From: Tridacna crocea
Lineage: Eukaryota > Mollusca > Bivalvia > Cardiida > Cardiidae
Assembly (NCBI GenBank): GCA_943736015.1
Contig: OX031062.1
Coordinates: 57,958,962 to 58,022,961 of the forward strand
Reading direction: 5' to 3'
DNA length: 64,000 nucleotides
The number at the start of each line of letters is the position of its first letter. Position 1 is the first letter of the stretch. Below the pieces are notes generated by a model, which saw only the letters and a list, made by a program, of their open reading frames with translations, made no database searches and was not told where the DNA came from. Positions 61,698-64,000 of the stretch are shown here, one piece after another. The position numbers were made by a program, and so were the translations under genes.

Positions 61698-61857
61698 AAT
61701 CCACGAATAGCTGCACTGTTGAGGTTCACCAACTTCCATAACACTTTAGAGGATTAGAAGTCAAGCAATTTGCCTGAATGTCATTCGATTTAGGGGAGAA
61801 AGTCGCCATAGCCTTTTATTTGATTTGCTTCTTAAATAATCCAATCATCCTGTCTTT

Positions 61858-61926
61858 ATGGAAGGAAGGAAGGAAGGAAGAAAGGAAAAGAAAGAAGGGA
61901 AGAAGGAAGGAAGAAGGAAGGAAGGA
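61858..61926 (+). repeat. GGAA-rich simple repeat
   Basis: GGAAGGAAGGAAGGAAG and AAAGAAGGGAAGAAGGAAGG. Confidence 0.93.
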
Positions 61927-62580
61927 CGGAAGAACAACAATTATTGTAAACGGATGCCAACAAGCGTCTGCAGGTGCATTTTAGTGAAAAAAAAAGTTAA
62001 AAGATGAGCTTACATGTAACTGTGTTACAGATATTTTCTGGTGCGGTTTCTTTTTTGAAAAGTTATTAATTACGTTAGGTTTTATGTAAATATCTCCAGC
62101 AATACTAGGAAGAGAGATATGATAAATGTTGACAGTGCGATCACAATAATGAATTCATTTACTGTTTCTTTAAAAGCATCTTGGCTAAGAATATCCGAGT
62201 TAAGAGTGATATTTCAAGCAAATCTGTCAAAGACTAATTTGAATAAAAGGAACCTCATTGATAGTCATTGAATCACGCTTAGTTATCTAGCTGTCAGACA
62301 GCCTGGAGTATCAGAGGGTGCCTTTATTCTGCTAAATAAACTACTGGAGTGCCAGAGAAGTGAAACTGATACATCCAATCTGTAAACAAGCCTAGATGTT
62401 TACCATATTTACGATTATAATTTTACAATTAATTAATAATTTTATAATTTGACCAATTTAAAAGCATTGCAGGAAAAAAAAGTGAAAATTCAAATCATAT
62501 ACATGTACTTTGTTAAATAAAAAAAAGAAGGTAACATTTTACTTGATTTCCTTTGTTTTTATCCTTGGTTTACTAAGAGG
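61927..62580. other. No recognised gene; PB trace
   Basis: At 62447-62495, TTTGACCAATTTAAAAGCAT resembles a PB right arm; otherwise AT-rich. Confidence 0.45.
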
Positions 62581-62918
62581 CGTTGTCTGGGCATGTCATA
62601 TTCTTCGAAGATTCGACGCACCACTTCACAAATATTGGCGGGATTTTGGTAATGCGTGCTATAAAGTAGCAATGTAGAAAATGGCTTTTATCAATAGGTT
62701 TGAGGTAACATCAGGCCTGTTTTAGCTCCAGATTTCTCTAAACTGCTAATAATAGCTGAATGAATCGCACAAGGTAGCATTTTATTCGGTAAATATTTAT
62801 TTTAGTTTGAAATTCTAAGTAACGGTTGTAGCCTAGAAAAGTAGTCCGGCTCTGTATCCAGGATGCCCAAATTAGATAGATCAGTATTTGTAGAATGCCA
62901 TCTAGCGAAAGATAATGT
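62581..62918 (+). mobile_element. E-7 element
   Basis: CGTTGTCTGGGCATGTCATA, GAATCGCACAAGGTAGCATT, and AATGCCATCTAGCGAAAGAT. Confidence 0.87.
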
Positions 62919-63449
62919 ACTAAGAGATGTTGCGATTACACTGAATTTAACATAGCATGTATAATTATGTACGATCTTCAAAGCATTTAAAAATCTAATT
63001 TCATACACAATTACCACTGAAATGAAACAAATAGATCAATTTTGTTGTTTGATAAATTTTGAAGGAGATAACATAGATACCGCAAAGAATGTCAAGGATA
63101 ATCAAAGTACTGAAAGTACTCATGGAAGTCGATTTTAGAATTAGATTGAGTAAATGAAGAAATCGTTCCCCCTGGTCTGAAGGTGCGTTCAATTTGGATG
63201 TGACCAAAAGTTTCTCATCACGTGCAGAGTGAAATAGTCAACAAAAGTCAATACTATTTACGGTGAAACAGTTAAACAAAATGAAGAACAGAAACAAAGC
63301 TCCTTTTTTTTCAATTTAATTTGAAAGAAGTATCATCTTCTAGTAACATGAATCGAGTACCACAAAAAAAAGAATATTATGTAAAGGTAGTTGGAACAAG
63401 TAAACAGTATATTTGTGAATAAACACCTCAATCTCAAGCAGGACATGTC
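62919..63449. other. No recognised content
   Basis: Nothing recognised. Confidence 0.4.
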
Positions 63450-63540
63450 AATACCCTTTCGCACACAATGACGACTTTTGACTACTCTTGGAGAGAAGCA
63501 GCTTGAAAATATTGTGGCAAAAGTAGAAAACAATTGAATA
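63450..63540 (+). mobile_element. PB-A left half
   Basis: ACCCTTTCGCACACAATGAC and TTGAAAATATTGTGGCAAAA; stops at the core. Confidence 0.75.
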
Positions 63541-63617
63541 CTAAGTGTTACATTCTTATCCCTGTGCTTTGTCTCAATTCAGACCTGTCAAAAAGGCTCG
63601 CAAAAAGACTAGGAAGT

Positions 63618-63847
63618 TTAACCCATTACCACACAATCCCTACTTTTGACGCCCCTGAGAAAGAAGCCTTATGAAAAAAACTGTAGGAAAAGGAGAAAAT
63701 GCTGGTAACTAGCATTTTCTCCTTTTCCCACAGTGTTTTCTACCCTTCCCAGAACCAATTTCAATTTTTCAGTCACCTTTATATTGTCGTCTGCAAATGC
63801 TTTCATTTTGAACCAGTCTAAAATGTTGTCGCGTGGTAAAGAGTTTT
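63618..63847 (+). mobile_element. PB-A element
   Basis: TTAACCCATTACCACACAAT to GCGTGGTAAAGAGTT; core with one changed arm (GGTAACTAGC). Confidence 0.92.
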
Positions 63848-64000
63848 GAACATTGAACTGCATAAAAAAGAAAATGTGGCTTTTATTGCATAATATTTCA
63901 AGGGACCAAAACAAAAATCTCATATTTTTCTTATATTTTTGAAACATCAAAAAAAGTAATAATAGCTTGTAAAGATCTTTCTGATATTTTTTTAATTGTA

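Noticed and set aside
249..63950. Many 60-120 codon frames with phrases like NIVGKGENAG or KHCGKRRKCW
   Set aside because: They are translations of the PB core and arms in either strand, with stops in most copies; not proteins.

Overview
Organism. The window is nuclear DNA of a eukaryote. Its only recognisable gene is split by GT-AG introns, and most of the rest is small non-autonomous transposons, foldback elements and tandem arrays. The repeat types suggest a marine or freshwater bivalve mollusc, perhaps a heterodont of the Dreissena kind: rolling-circle-like elements with arrays of about 155-167 bp, elements beginning AACAAGAGGGCC, and palindromic elements carrying ACGCGAAAAGGGGC. This is inference from the look of the repeats; no species call was tested.

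Gene. One protein gene can be read by eye, on the minus strand from 20682 (ATG) to 4592 (stop TAA). Six coding exons with matching phases give 600 coding bases, or 199 residues. The C-terminal half is a complete HDAC6-type ZnF-UBP domain with all twelve zinc ligands and the ubiquitin-tail pocket residues. The N-terminal half is a short, partly coiled-coil-like segment. No deacetylase domain is present. The introns are full of transposons, and one copy ends 16 bases from a splice donor.

Repeats. (1) The dominant family, called PB here, is about 229 bp, has TTAA at both ends, termini like TTAACCCTTTACCA, and a central palindrome of about 66 bp. More than 50 complete or partial copies cover roughly a sixth of the window, which suggests piggyBac-type MITEs. 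A second subfamily (PB-B) has a different, symmetrically changed core. (2) Helentron-like elements (HL) with inverted subterminal repeats and internal arrays lie at 733-2074, 9508-10987, 28858-30085, 44527-44942, 46691-47971, 50560-51053 and 60771-61370, with small relatives at 11055 and 61569. (3) Foldback or TIR families are labelled FB-2 (25.3, 28.7, 40.4, 49.8, 52.5, 57.4 kb), FB-3 (5.2, 13.1, 23.8, 31.6, 42.8 kb), P-4 (a 65-bp palindrome, about 11 copies), FB-5 (42.3, 45.9, 53.5, 57.8 kb), P-6 (17.5, 36.6, 55.3, 59.9 kb), E-7 (35.6, 40.7, 56.1, 62.6 kb), E-8 (39.7 and 58.2 kb) and E-9 (38.0 and 54.8 kb). All labels are local to this report.

Layout. 0-21 kb: the ZnF-UBP gene plus dense PB copies, with two Helentron-like arrays (one in intron 3, one past the gene's 3' end). 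21-64 kb: no gene was recognised. This part is a mosaic of nested elements (for example 13.1-13.8, 28.7-30.1, 46.5-48.1, 54.5-55.5 kb), simple repeats and a GC-rich minisatellite (40.7-41.0 kb). Nearly all open reading frames longer than 60 codons here fall on repeats or look random.
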